From the NCBI GenBank assembly GCA_047971485.1, contig JBKDZR010000145.1, positions 1 through 40,692 of the forward strand: 40,692 bases of DNA. The letters are read 5' to 3'. Under the pieces are notes generated by a model that was given only the letters and a program-made list of their open reading frames with translations, was not told where the DNA came from and ran no database searches. Below, in pieces: positions 1 through 9,125 of this stretch (position 1 is the first letter of the stretch; every line of letters begins with the position of its first letter). This stretch comes from JBKDZR01 sp047971485 (GTDB taxonomy: Bacteria > Pseudomonadota > Alphaproteobacteria > Rhodobacterales > Rhodobacteraceae). A program made the translations under genes and the position numbers.

Positions 1-364
1 GGGCGGCAATGTCGACCCGGCGCTGTTCTGCCGTGCCCTTACCGGGACTTATACCAACGGCCCTAAGGATTGACACGTTCGCAATCGTCGGCTTTGCGGG
101 CGAAGCTGTCGTTCCCCCCCCTTTGGCGCGGAATCAAGCCCGTAGGGCGCCGCGCCAGCGCCGGACCGGCCCGCGGTCTGGCGCTTGGCTGATGTTTGCG
201 CGAAGTTCTGGGGTCACGCTACCACGGCTGCCATAAATCGTGCCGTACTGAGGTTCCGACACGCCAGCCCCCGCTCCGGCGCTGGCGCGGCTTGTTCTGC
301 TGGATCAGAGCAACAAAGGCCTCAAAGCCGTCATGTTCCAAGGCCATTGATATGATGGGGCCGC
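1..364. other. Gene-free left edge
   Basis: I see no credible gene here. The open frames on either strand are short, arginine/proline-rich and resemble no family I recognise. The only structure noticed is a 15-base inverted repeat (entered separately). The stretch lies downstream of the ppx stop codon. No convincing hairpin plus T-run terminator for the ppk-ppx transcript was found. Confidence 0.4.
151..289. repeat. Spaced 15-base inverted repeat
   Basis: CGCGCCAGCGCCGGA at 151-165 is perfectly complementary to TCCGGCGCTGGCGCG at 275-289, with 109 bases between the arms. It lies in non-coding DNA downstream of ppx. Such GC-rich words can recur by chance in this genome, so the repeat is certain but its meaning is not. 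Confidence 0.45.
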
Positions 365-1921
365 TCAGCTGATCCCGCCGGTCGTCCGGACCTCGGTTTC
401 TGCCCCCAGCGATTTGGCCAGTGCGGCAAAGCGCCCTTGGGCGACCTCGCCGAACAGGGCCATCCCGCGCGGGCCGATAGACAGGCGCAGCCGCCGGTTT
501 TCGGCATCCCAATCCAGCGATCCGATCTGCTGGCTGCTCTGGGCGGTGAACATCGCGCCAAAGCGCATTGCCCGGCCCAGCATCTGTGCCTCTTTCTGGC
601 TGTCCTCATCCAGCAGGGCAAGCATCGGTTCGATATCCTCGCCGGGGCGGCCGTTCTTGTAGCGATGCAGCAGGGCGATGCCCAGAAAGATCCGTTCGGG
701 GTGGCTGAGCGCGCCCAGATTGGCCCGTGTCGCCAGGTCAAAACAGACCCGCGCGCGGTAATCGGGGTGGGTGCGCCAGTTGACGTCATGCAGCAGACAG
801 GCGGCGCGGACCAGCCGCAGCTTGGCCTTCGGAGCTCCGGCAAACAGGGGGCGGACGAAGTGATAGAGAACCCGTCCGAACCCGGGGACCCGGGCATCAT
901 GCTGTTCCAGCCAGTTGGAGGCCTCAATCAGGGGATCGCGATCGCGCAGGGGCTGGGGCATCTGTTCATAGAGCAGCCCTTCGCGCAGCCCGTAGCTGGA
1001 CATGACGATCTTGGGCGGCGTGATGCCACGCAGAACCGATTTCAGGACTTCGGCGGCCAGCGGGACCAGCGACATGCGATCGCTGCCCACCCCGGCCTCC
1101 TGGCGCAGGGGTTCGAGATCGTCGGTGGTGATCAGGTGATCGAGGGTTTCGGACAGGGCGTCGGGGGTCAGTTCATATTCGTGCAGAACCCGCAGCGGAT
1201 AGTTGCGCCGGGCCATGTCCAGTTTGGCAATGGCCCTCCAGGACCCGCCGACCAGATACAGGCGCTGGCCCTTGATCTCCAGCGTGTCGACCAGCCCGGC
1301 CATCACCCCGTCGATATGTTTGCGCAGTTGTTTCTTGCCGCCGGGCAGGTTTTGCAGTTTCAGCGGTCCCAGGGGCGAGGTCTGGCGCCGCCCGACCTTG
1401 CCCCCTGAAACCATGGCCAGTTCCATGGACGATCCGCCGATATCGCAGACCACGCCCTCGGCCCAGGGCCAGCCAACCAGCACGCCCTGGGTGGACAGCC
1501 GGGCCTCTTCGCTGCCGTCGATGACATACAGCCGCAGCCCCGTTTCACGGGCGATTTCGTCGCGAAAGGCGGGCCCGTCCTCGGCTTCGCGCATTGCGGC
1601 GGTGGCCACGGCCGTCAGCGGGGTCAGCCCCATGCCATCGGCCAGGATTTGAAAGCGGCGCAGGGCTTCCATGGCGCGGATCTTGCCCTTGGGGTTCAGC
1701 CGGCCGGTTTCAGCCAGCCCGGCGCCCAGGCCGCACATCACCTTTTCGTTGTAGAAATAGGCCGGGGCGCGGGCTGCGCCGTCGAAAACCACCAGCCGGA
1801 CCGAGTTCGAGCCGACATCGACCACCCCCACCCGCGATAGATCGCGCGAGGCCGGGGTTTTCAGCAACGGCCGGCCAAAGGGCCCCCGGTCATCCATTTC
1901 GGGATCGATTCCGCCGTCCAT
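365..1921 (-). CDS. ppx: Ppx/GppA exopolyphosphatase
   Basis: Predicted cytoplasmic exopolyphosphatase that removes terminal phosphate from polyphosphate (or pppGpp), the opposite reaction to the ppk1 product encoded just upstream. The ASKHA ATPase fold is visible: phosphate-1 motif DVGSNSVRLVVFDG near residues 35-48, the conserved IDGSEEARLS around 135-144, and phosphate-2 motif CDIGGSSMEL around 160. The C-terminal half fits the helical domain of long Ppx proteins. I chose the ATG at 1921 (518 residues) because GGAGA lies 7 bases upstream. The frame stays open to 2017, but that extra 32-residue stretch looks non-coding. It follows ppk1 on the same strand with a gap of about 110 bases, probably co-transcribed. 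Ppx versus GppA specificity cannot be decided from sequence; the ppk1 neighbour favours Ppx. Confidence 0.9.
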   Translation of the reverse strand: MDGGIDPEMDDRGPFGRPLLKTPASRDLSRVGVVDVGSNSVRLVVFDGAARAPAYFYNEKVMCGLGAGLAETGRLNPKGKIRAMEALRRFQILADGMGLTPLTAVATAAMREAEDGPAFRDEIARETGLRLYVIDGSEEARLSTQGVLVGWPWAEGVVCDIGGSSMELAMVSGGKVGRRQTSPLGPLKLQNLPGGKKQLRKHIDGVMAGLVDTLEIKGQRLYLVGGSWRAIAKLDMARRNYPLRVLHEYELTPDALSETLDHLITTDDLEPLRQEAGVGSDRMSLVPLAAEVLKSVLRGITPPKIVMSSYGLREGLLYEQMPQPLRDRDPLIEASNWLEQHDARVPGFGRVLYHFVRPLFAGAPKAKLRLVRAACLLHDVNWRTHPDYRARVCFDLATRANLGALSHPERIFLGIALLHRYKNGRPGEDIEPMLALLDEDSQKEAQMLGRAMRFGAMFTAQSSQQIGSLDWDAENRRLRLSIGPRGMALFGEVAQGRFAALAKSLGAETEVRTTGGIS

Positions 1922-2032
1922 GCCGTCTCCGTTCGCGGGTCTGTGTCCGGCCAGCCGGGGCCGGATCGCTTGCGTCGTTTGTCCCGGCACGATGCGCGGG
2001 CCCGGGGCGCCGGTCAACTGCCGCGTGTCCTG

Positions 2033-4207
2033 TCATTCCTTCAGTGCCGCCAGATCGGGCACATCCGCCGCCCCCGCCGATCCGCGCCCGGACAGGGAGG
2101 GATGGTCCATGAAGAACTGGTGGCAACTGAACATGGTGTGCGGATCCTCGGCGATCGGGCGATCATAACTGCCATCGGGTTGCAGGACCCAGCTTTGGGC
2201 CTCGTCGCGCAGGCTTGCGGCCATGATCTGGCGGATGATCTGGTCCTTGACCGTCGGGTTGAGGCATTCCACCAGCGTCTCGACCCGCCGGTTCAGATTG
2301 CGCCCCATCCAGTCGGCCGAGGTGATGAACACCCGCGCCTCGCGTGAGGGCAGGCCATGGCCATTGCCGAAACAGATGATGCGCGAATGTTCCAGGAATC
2401 GCCCGACGATGGATTTGATGCGGATGTTTTCGCTCAGGCCCTTGATGCCGGGACGGACACCGCAGATGCCGCGGATCACACCGCAGATTTTCACCCCCGC
2501 CTGGCTGGCGCGATAGAGTGCGTCGATCACATCGGGGTCTATAAGCGCGTTCATCTTGACCCAGACTTCGGCCGGCCGCCTGGCGCGGGCATGGCCGATT
2601 TCGGCCTCCAGCATCGAAAGGATCCGGTCCTTCAGGTTGATCGGGCTGATGGCCAGGTTTTCCAGCATCTCCGGATTGGCATAGCCGGAGAGATAGTTGA
2701 AGACCTTGGTCGCGTCCCGCCCCAGGGCGGCATCGCAGGTGAAAAAGCTGAGATCGGTATAGAACCGCGCCGTGATCGGGTGATAGTTGCCGGTGCCCCA
2801 ATGGGAATAGGTGACCAGCCGGTCGCCCTCGCGGCGGACGACGCTGCTGATCTTGGCATGGGTCTTGTAGTTGACGAAACCATAGACGACATGGGCGCCG
2901 GCGCGTTCCAGCATCCGGCTCTGGCGGATATTGGCGGCCTCGTCGAACCGGGCCTTGAGTTCCACCAGGGCGGTGACGGATTTTCCCTCTTCGGCGGCTT
3001 CGCACAGGGCGGCGACAATCGGGCTGTCGCGCGAGGTGCGATAGAGCGTCTGCTTGATTGCCAGAACATTGGGGTCGCGCGCCGCTTTGTTGAGAAACCG
3101 CACGACCATGTCGAAGGTTTCATAAGGGTGATGCAGCAGCATGTCCTTTTGCTGGATCGCGGCGAACATGTCGCCGTCATGGTCCTGCACCCGTTCGGGG
3201 ACCCGCGGTGTGTAGGAGGGCCACAAAAGATCGGGCCGGGAATCGAGTACCAGTTCCCCCAGATCGGACAGGCCGATCATGCCCTGCATCTCGATCACCT
3301 CGTCGGCGGTCAGGTGCAACTGGTCCATGATCACGGCACGCAGCCGTTCCGGGGCCCCGGCCGACAGCTTGATGCGCACCACTTCACCCCGACGGCGGCG
3401 CTTCAGGGCGACCTCGAATTCGCGGACCAGATCTTCGGCCTCTTCCTCGACCTCCAGATCGCTGTCGCGCAGGATGCGGAAGATGCAGTCGCCGATCAGG
3501 GTATAGCCGGGAAACAGGCTGTCGAGATGCAGCAGCAACAGATCTTCCAGCGGCAGGAAGCGGCTTTGGCCCGGGGGGGCAGGCAAGGGGACGAACCGGG
3601 CGGTTTGCTGCGGGATAGGCAGCAGCGCGCGCAGCAACCGCTTGTCCGTCCGCCGTTCCAGCATCAGGGCCAGCGCCAGCCCGTTATTGGGGATGAAGGG
3701 GAAAGGATGGGCCGGGTCGATGGCCAGCGGGGACAGGATCGGAAACACCTGGGTCAGAAAGACCTGGCGCAGATGTTCGCGGTCCTCCTGGCTCAGCTTG
3801 TCGCGGGTCAGTACCAGGATCCCTTCGCGGTCCAGTTCCAGTTGCAGCGCGGCCAGGGTGTCCTGTTGGGTCCGGATCAGCGCCCGTGCATCGCTGTCGA
3901 TCAGGATCAGCTGTTCGGCGGGGCTCAGCCCATCTGCGGCCGGTGTGGTATTGCCGGCCCGTGCCAGTTCCCGCAGCCCGGCGACGCGAACGGTGAAGAA
4001 TTCGTCCAGGTTGTTGGCCGAGATCGACAGAAAGCGCAGCCGTTCCAGCAACGGCACGCGGGGATTGGCGGCCTCGTCCAGCACACGCCAGTTGAAGGCC
4101 AGCCAGCTGAGTTCGCGGTTGAAAAACCGGGCCGGACCATCCGCCGTCACGCCGTCGATCTCGACGGGGGCGGCCGGGCTGGTGTTCAGGAAATCTGCTG
4201 TGGTCAT
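2033..4207 (-). CDS. ppk1: Polyphosphate kinase 1
   Basis: Reversible transfer of the ATP gamma-phosphate to long-chain polyphosphate. The 724-residue length is normal for PPK1. The N-terminal domain shows the typical FFNRELSWLAFNWRVLDEA segment (residues 28-46) and SISANNLDEFFTVRVAGL (61-78). The catalytic histidine that forms the phosphohistidine intermediate is in YKTHAKISSVV (His450), followed by YSHWGTGNYHPITARFYTDL. The C-terminal phospholipase-D-like half contains the second conserved histidine region (LEHSRIICFGNGHG). It sits 30 bases after hdaA and upstream of ppx on the same strand, so synthesis and degradation of polyphosphate are encoded together. The start ATG fits family N-termini. 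Confidence 0.96.
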   Translation of the reverse strand: MTTADFLNTSPAAPVEIDGVTADGPARFFNRELSWLAFNWRVLDEAANPRVPLLERLRFLSISANNLDEFFTVRVAGLRELARAGNTTPAADGLSPAEQLILIDSDARALIRTQQDTLAALQLELDREGILVLTRDKLSQEDREHLRQVFLTQVFPILSPLAIDPAHPFPFIPNNGLALALMLERRTDKRLLRALLPIPQQTARFVPLPAPPGQSRFLPLEDLLLLHLDSLFPGYTLIGDCIFRILRDSDLEVEEEAEDLVREFEVALKRRRRGEVVRIKLSAGAPERLRAVIMDQLHLTADEVIEMQGMIGLSDLGELVLDSRPDLLWPSYTPRVPERVQDHDGDMFAAIQQKDMLLHHPYETFDMVVRFLNKAARDPNVLAIKQTLYRTSRDSPIVAALCEAAEEGKSVTALVELKARFDEAANIRQSRMLERAGAHVVYGFVNYKTHAKISSVVRREGDRLVTYSHWGTGNYHPITARFYTDLSFFTCDAALGRDATKVFNYLSGYANPEMLENLAISPINLKDRILSMLEAEIGHARARRPAEVWVKMNALIDPDVIDALYRASQAGVKICGVIRGICGVRPGIKGLSENIRIKSIVGRFLEHSRIICFGNGHGLPSREARVFITSADWMGRNLNRRVETLVECLNPTVKDQIIRQIMAASLRDEAQSWVLQPDGSYDRPIAEDPHTMFSCHQFFMDHPSLSGRGSAGAADVPDLAALKE

Positions 4208-4237
4208 GGGGCCTTCACCGTCTCGGGATCCGGTCTT

Positions 4238-4933
4238 TTATACGGCGGTGGGATCGGCAGTGAAAGAGGCCAGTGCCTCGGCGGCCAGGGCTCGGGTCGG
4301 CCGGCGGTGAAAGGTCAGGGCCAGTTCGTCCAGCCGCGCTACCACCCGCCGGGCGACGCTGAGCGAGCGGTCGATGCGGGCCACAAGGTAATCCAGCACC
4401 TCGGGGCCAACCATCATCTGCCGGTCGTCGCACAGCTTGGCCAGCACCATATAGACGAGTCCGTCATCGGGGTGCGCGACATGCACAGGGGGGATCGCCA
4501 GCAGCCGGCTTTCCAGATCCGGCAACATCAGCCGCCAGGCCCCCGGGGTTTCCCGCGCGGTCAGCAGCAGGCTGGCCCCCGCCTGCCGCAAGTGGTTGAT
4601 CAAGTGAAACAGGGCCTCTTCGGCTGTGGCGGATCCGGCGATATTGTCGGCGTCATCCAGCGCGACGGGGGTGGTCGTGGCCAGCACCTCGGGCAGGGCA
4701 GCCGTCACATTGCGCCCGGTCAGCAGCCGCGCGCCGCTGCGGTCCTGCCAGATCCGGGCCAGGTGGCTGCGTCCGGCGCCCCCAGGTCCGACGATCATCA
4801 GCGCGTTTCCCGGCCAGTCCGGCCAGCGGTCAAGCGCCGCCAGGGCCGCAGCATTCGACTGCCCGGGCAGAAAATCAGACCGTCCCGTCGCGTCCCGCGG
4901 CGGCAGGTCGAGCAGCAGCTGGCGTTCGGTCAT
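4238..4933 (-). CDS. hdaA: DnaA-related regulatory protein HdaA
   Basis: A 231-residue protein resembling the AAA+ domain of DnaA without the C-terminal DNA-binding domain, as in Hda/HdaA proteins. These act with the beta clamp to stimulate ATP hydrolysis by DnaA and limit re-initiation. The N-terminus MTERQLLLDLP contains a QLLLDLP clamp-binding-type motif. A Walker-A-like loop, VGPGGAGRSHLARIW, carries arginine in place of the usual lysine, as seen in DnaA-related paralogues. A sensor-like LDDADNI lies near the middle. The ATG at 4933 overlaps the stop of the upstream permease gene (ATGA), implying translational coupling. An open frame extends further upstream, but only as a shadow of the permease gene. 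Confidence 0.88.
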   Translation of the reverse strand: MTERQLLLDLPPRDATGRSDFLPGQSNAAALAALDRWPDWPGNALMIVGPGGAGRSHLARIWQDRSGARLLTGRNVTAALPEVLATTTPVALDDADNIAGSATAEEALFHLINHLRQAGASLLLTARETPGAWRLMLPDLESRLLAIPPVHVAHPDDGLVYMVLAKLCDDRQMMVGPEVLDYLVARIDRSLSVARRVVARLDELALTFHRRPTRALAAEALASFTADPTAV

Positions 4934-6003
4934 TGTTCGGCAGGGGGTTGGGGCAGGCCGCCCTGATAGAGCGGTCCCCGCTTGTAGCGACCAACGAAGA
5001 ACCGCACGAAGACGCCCAGCATCGCGGCCAGAGGCACCGCGACCAGCATGCCGACAAAGCCGAACAGCGATCCAAAGACCGATAGGGCCAGTAACAGCCA
5101 GACCGGATGCAGCCCGACGGATGACCCGACCAGCTTGGGGGTCAGGAAATTGCCCTCGACCACCTGGCCGAACACGAAGATCGCCACGATCAGCGCGATC
5201 TGCAACCACTCGCCCCAGAACTGAAAGATGGCCAACCCGATGGCCAGCATGCCGCCGGTGATCGCGCCGACCATGGGGATGAAGCTGAGCAATCCGGCCA
5301 GCACGCCGACCACCAGCCCGAAATTCAGCCCCGCCGCCATCAGCACCACGGCATAAAAGGTGCCCTGGATCAGGCAAACCGTGCCCTGACCGCGGATAAA
5401 GCTGGACAGGGTGCGGTCAATCTGTTCGGCCAGTTGGCGGATGACCGGGGCATGTTCGCGGGGCAGCAGGTCGTCGATACGGGTGATCATGTTGTCCCAG
5501 TCGATCAGCAGGTAGATGGCGACGACGGGCACGATGAAAAACAACATCAGCACGGTGATAAAGCTCATCGCGGAACTGAGTATGCCGTTCAGCATCTCCA
5601 GCCCCTTGTCGCGCACCGTTTCCCCGACCGAGGCCAGCGCGTTGGCGAAAGTGGATCCTTCGGCCAGCCCGCCGGGCACCCGCAGACTGACGAAATCGCG
5701 CAATTCGTGGAACAGGTCCGGCACCGCGTTCACCAGCCCGATGGCCTGGCGGATCAGGGCGGGCACGACGACCAGCGACAGGGTAACAAAGACCAGCGCG
5801 AAGACGATGGAAATGACCAGCACGGCCATGACCCGGGACAGGCCGTGCCGTTCCAGCCAGTCTGCGATGGGATCCAGGCAATAGGCGATGGCGCCGCCCA
5901 GGATGAAGGGCAACAGCACATCGCCCAGCAGCCACAGCACGGCGAAAAAGATCGCCCCTGCGATCCCCCAGTATTTCATCTGTGTTTGGGCGGGCAGGGC
6001 CAT
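4930..6003 (-). CDS. AI-2E family transporter (PerM-like)
   Basis: A 357-residue inner-membrane protein with about seven or eight hydrophobic helices and the characteristic central soluble loop of the AI-2E exporter/PerM family. Typical segments are the N-terminal pair of helices (KYWGIAGAIFFAVLWLLGDV, then PFILGGAIAYCLDPIADWLE), and near the C-terminus GVLAGLLSFIPMVGAITGG and LTPKLVGSSVGLHPVWLLL. Substrates are not established for most members, so quorum-signal export should not be assumed. ATG 6003 was chosen because GGAG lies 9 bases upstream; a start at MKYWG lacks a ribosome site. The frame is open to 6264 but the extension is not membrane-like. It heads the hdaA-ppk1-ppx gene string. 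Confidence 0.88.
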   Translation of the reverse strand: MALPAQTQMKYWGIAGAIFFAVLWLLGDVLLPFILGGAIAYCLDPIADWLERHGLSRVMAVLVISIVFALVFVTLSLVVVPALIRQAIGLVNAVPDLFHELRDFVSLRVPGGLAEGSTFANALASVGETVRDKGLEMLNGILSSAMSFITVLMLFFIVPVVAIYLLIDWDNMITRIDDLLPREHAPVIRQLAEQIDRTLSSFIRGQGTVCLIQGTFYAVVLMAAGLNFGLVVGVLAGLLSFIPMVGAITGGMLAIGLAIFQFWGEWLQIALIVAIFVFGQVVEGNFLTPKLVGSSVGLHPVWLLLALSVFGSLFGFVGMLVAVPLAAMLGVFVRFFVGRYKRGPLYQGGLPQPPAEQ

Positions 6004-6251
6004 GGGGGGATGTCTCCGGGGTGTCGCGGGCCGGCGTGGTCCCGGTGCCGGCCCGGTGTAGCGGAACCGGGGGGTAATCTCAAATGGAACTGCGGGTGGT
6101 TGCACGTCTGAATGTGCGGGGGCATCCGCGGGCGATAGGGCAGAGCTGAACCGGTGGGCCAAAGTGGATCCCCGGCATGCGCGCCCCGCCTTGCCCGCCG
6201 CTCCGCGATCCCCTAGGGAACATCCGACCCATGCCATTGACGGAGGCCCCG

Positions 6252-7589
6252 ATGCGCCTGACACGCTATTTCCTGCCGGTCCTGAAAGAGACCCCTGCCG
6301 AGGCGCAGATCGTCAGCCACCGGCTGATGTTGCGGGCGGGGATGATCAAGCAGGCCTCGGCCGGGATCTATTCCTGGCTGCCCCTGGGCTATCGCGTGCT
6401 GCGCAACATCGAGCGGATCGTGCATGAGGAACAGCAGCGCGCCGGCCATGTGCCGTTGCTGATGCCCACCCTGCAATCGGCCGATCTGTGGCGCGAATCC
6501 GGGCGCTACGATGCCTATGGCCCGGAAATGCTGCGCATTCAGGATCGCCATGACCGCGAGATGCTGTTCGGCCCCACCAATGAGGAAATGATCACCGACA
6601 TCTTCCGCTCCAGCGTGACCAGCTATCGCGATCTGCCGCTGACCCTCTATCAGATCCAGTGGAAATTCCGCGATGAGGTTCGGCCCCGTTTCGGTGTCAT
6701 GCGCGGGCGCGAGTTCCTGATGAAGGATGGCTACAACTTCGATCTGACCCGCGAGGATGCCCTGCACGCCTATAACCGCCACCTGGTCAGCTATCTGCGT
6801 ACCTATGAGCGCATGGGCCTGCAGGCAATCCCGATGCGCGCCGACAGCGGCCCCATTGGCGGCGATGACACCCATGAATTCCTGGTTCTGGCCGAAACCG
6901 GCGAATCCGAGGTCTTCTATGACAGCCAGATCACCGATCTGAAATTTGGCGACCGCGAGATCGACTATGATGACCGCGCCCAATGCCAGGCTGTGCTGGA
7001 GGAATTCACCTCGCGCTATGCCCGCACCGATGAAACCCATGATGCCGCCCTGTTCGAACAGGTCCCCGAGGATCGCCGCCGCGTTGCCCGGGGCATTGAG
7101 GTTGGCCAGATCTTCTTCTTCGGCACCAAGTATTCCGAGGCCATGGGCGCCACCGTTCAGGGCCCGGACGGAAAACCGGTGCCGGTTCAGATGGGCAGCC
7201 ATGGCATCGGCGTGTCGCGTCTGCTGGGGGCGATCATCGAGGCCAGCCATGATGACAAGGGCATCATCTGGCCCGAGGGGGTCACGCCCTTCCCCTGCGG
7301 GATCGTCAACCTGCGCCAGGGCGATGCGGCGGCCGACAAGGCCTGCGAAGATCTCTATAGGGGTCTGCGGGCGCGCGGGCTGGAACCGCTCTATGATGAC
7401 CGCGATGAACGGGCCGGGGCGAAGTTTGCCACCATGGATCTGATCGGCCTGCCCTGGCGGATCACTGTGGGGCCGCGCGGGCTGAAGAATGGCGTGGTGG
7501 AACTGACCAGCCGCAGAACAGGCGAAAGCGAGGAATTGCCCCCCGAGGCCGCGATTGAGCGCATCGCCGGGATCTACGCCGGGATCTGA
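6252..7589 (+). CDS. proS: Prolyl-tRNA synthetase
   Basis: Charges tRNA-Pro with proline in the cytosol. The 445-residue length matches the short alphaproteobacterial type that lacks the inserted editing domain found in E. coli ProRS. Class II features are visible: N-terminal RLTRYFLPVLKETPAEAQI, motif 2 WKFRDEVRPRFGVMRGREF followed by LMKDGYNFD, motif 3 region GSHGIGVSRLLGAIIE, and the anticodon-binding domain at the C-terminus (LYDDRDERAGAKFATMDLIG). ATG 6252 has a perfect GGAGG 5 bases upstream. An in-frame ATG at 6231 lacks a comparable ribosome site. Transcribed divergently from the AI-2E permease. Confidence 0.97.
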   Translation: MRLTRYFLPVLKETPAEAQIVSHRLMLRAGMIKQASAGIYSWLPLGYRVLRNIERIVHEEQQRAGHVPLLMPTLQSADLWRESGRYDAYGPEMLRIQDRHDREMLFGPTNEEMITDIFRSSVTSYRDLPLTLYQIQWKFRDEVRPRFGVMRGREFLMKDGYNFDLTREDALHAYNRHLVSYLRTYERMGLQAIPMRADSGPIGGDDTHEFLVLAETGESEVFYDSQITDLKFGDREIDYDDRAQCQAVLEEFTSRYARTDETHDAALFEQVPEDRRRVARGIEVGQIFFFGTKYSEAMGATVQGPDGKPVPVQMGSHGIGVSRLLGAIIEASHDDKGIIWPEGVTPFPCGIVNLRQGDAAADKACEDLYRGLRARGLEPLYDDRDERAGAKFATMDLIGLPWRITVGPRGLKNGVVELTSRRTGESEELPPEAAIERIAGIYAGI

Positions 7590-7678
7590 CCCCGCTGCAG
7601 GGTCCACAGATCTGGAAGGGCACGGTTCTATAGGCCGGGCTCTTCCGTATCTCGCGGGGGTGTGATGGGGGCGGGCCC

Positions 7679-7706
7679 TTGACCCGGCCATCGTCGGTTG
7701 TATAGC
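7679..7706 (+). promoter_or_regulatory. Candidate promoter of lolCD
   Basis: TTGACC (7679-7684) and TATAGC (7701-7706) are separated by 16 bases, a fair sigma-70 match in the gap between proS and lolC. It would start transcription near 7713 and place the dyad at 7765-7806 in the mRNA leader. Confidence 0.4.
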
Positions 7707-7764
7707 TGACGGAAGCAGGTTTTGATCACAAAATCTGCGTGGCATCAGCGTAAAATCAAAAAGT

Positions 7765-7806
7765 TACAGCCTGACAAAAAGATCAAACAAAAGTCGTCAG
7801 GCTGTA
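7765..7806. repeat. Perfect 11-base dyad in lolC leader
   Basis: TACAGCCTGAC (7765-7775) and GTCAGGCTGTA (7796-7806) are perfectly complementary around a 20-base A-rich loop. The dyad ends 17 bases before the proposed GTG start of lolC. It could be a paired operator (half-sites 31 bases apart, about three helical turns) or an RNA hairpin. No T-run follows, so it does not look like a terminator of proS. Confidence 0.7.
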
Positions 7807-7823
7807 TCACGAAGGCCTGTCAC

Positions 7824-9125
7824 GTGAGAACCGCCTTGTCCCAGAGTGCCCCTGCCCCCTTTTTCCGATACGAACGCATGATCGCCTGGCGCTATTTGCG
7901 CGCCGGGCGGGCTGAAGGCGGCGTCAGTGTCATGACCTGGATTTCGCTGATCGGGGTGATGCTGGCGGTATTTGCCCTGATCGCCACCCTGGCGGTGCGC
8001 GCCGGGTTTCGGGCGGAATTCATCGACACGATCCTCGGCGCCAATGCCCATGTCACCTATTACGCCATGGGCACCATGGGCGAAACCGGCCAGGTCGATC
8101 GTACCATCCCGGATTATGCCGAGGTCGCCGATCGGATCCGCGCCGTGCCGGGGGTGGCCCGGGTCGCGCCTCTGATCCGTGGCCAGGTGCTGGCCGGGGC
8201 CAATGGGCGCAATGTGGGGGTTCAGGTTCTGGGCATCAGTGCCGCCGATCTGGCCGCGCTGCCCCGGATCGCGGACCCGATGACGGGGCAGGGCGCTATC
8301 GACCAGTTTGAAACTGGTGTCGCCGTGGGCAGTGGCATTGCCCTGGCCCTGGGGTTGGGCGTGGGGGATGATATCAGGCTGGTGTCGCCCGATGGGGTGA
8401 AGACGCCCTTTGGCACCTCGCCGCGTATCGGGGTTTACAAGGTGGCCTACATCTTCTCGGCCGGGCGCTACGATATCGACCAGATCCGGGTCTATATGCC
8501 CTTCGCCGAGGCCCAGAGCTATTTCAACCGCGACGGCGTGGCAGATGAGATCGAGATCATGCTGGATGACCCCGAACATCCCGAACGCCTGCTGCCACAC
8601 CTCTGGCAAGCGGCGGGCGATGGCGGTTTTTACCAAAGCTGGCAACAGGCCTCGGGGGCGTTTCTGCAAGCGCTGGCTGTCGAGGATAACGTGATGTTCG
8701 TCATCCTGTCGGTGCTGGTGCTGATCGCGACGATGAACATCGTCTCGGGGTTGATCATGCTGGTCAAGAACAAGCAGGCCGATATCGGCATCCTGCGCAC
8801 CATCGGATTGACCGAAGGGGCGGTGATGCGGATCTTCTTCCTGTGCGGGGTGACGATCGGTGTGGCAGGCACCGTCGCCGGGGTGATACTTGGCTGCCTG
8901 TTCGCGATCTGGATCGATCCGATCTTCGCCATGGTCAATGCGTTGTCCGGCGGTGGGGTCTGGGATCCGTCGATCCGGGGGATCTACCATCTGCCGGCAC
9001 GGCTGGAGGGGGGGGATGTGGCCTCGGCTGTCATCCTGTCTTTGGGCCTGTCCTGTGTTGTCACCCTGTTCCCGGCCCGCCGTGCCGCCCGCCTGAACCC
9101 GGTTGAGGCCCTGCGCCATGGCTGA
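7824..9125 (+). CDS. lolC: Lipoprotein-releasing ABC permease LolC/LolE
   Basis: Inner-membrane permease that, with LolD, extracts mature lipoproteins from the inner membrane for delivery to the outer membrane. The family N-terminus is clear: ERMIAWRYLRAGRAEGGVSV, then the first membrane helix (TWISLIGVMLAVFALIATLA). A large periplasmic domain follows, then three C-terminal helices, the first beginning DNVMFVILSVLVLIATMNIV. LVKNKQADIGILRTIGLTEG is the coupling segment typical of LolC/E and FtsX-like permeases. I propose a GTG start at 7824 (433 residues) with GAAGG 8 bases upstream. ATG 7878 is the next option, and the frame is open back to a TTG at 7722. The stop overlaps lolD by 8 bases. 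A single lolC/E gene is usual when the permease acts as a homodimer. Confidence 0.93.
   Translation: MRTALSQSAPAPFFRYERMIAWRYLRAGRAEGGVSVMTWISLIGVMLAVFALIATLAVRAGFRAEFIDTILGANAHVTYYAMGTMGETGQVDRTIPDYAEVADRIRAVPGVARVAPLIRGQVLAGANGRNVGVQVLGISAADLAALPRIADPMTGQGAIDQFETGVAVGSGIALALGLGVGDDIRLVSPDGVKTPFGTSPRIGVYKVAYIFSAGRYDIDQIRVYMPFAEAQSYFNRDGVADEIEIMLDDPEHPERLLPHLWQAAGDGGFYQSWQQASGAFLQALAVEDNVMFVILSVLVLIATMNIVSGLIMLVKNKQADIGILRTIGLTEGAVMRIFFLCGVTIGVAGTVAGVILGCLFAIWIDPIFAMVNALSGGGVWDPSIRGIYHLPARLEGGDVASAVILSLGLSCVVTLFPARRAARLNPVEALRHG

Noticed and set aside
2357..4966. An 869-codon open frame on the plus strand opposite ppk1 and hdaA
   Set aside because: It mirrors two well-supported genes. Its Gln/Gly/His-rich, repetitive composition is what antisense frames of GC-rich genes give, and it shows no recognisable domain.
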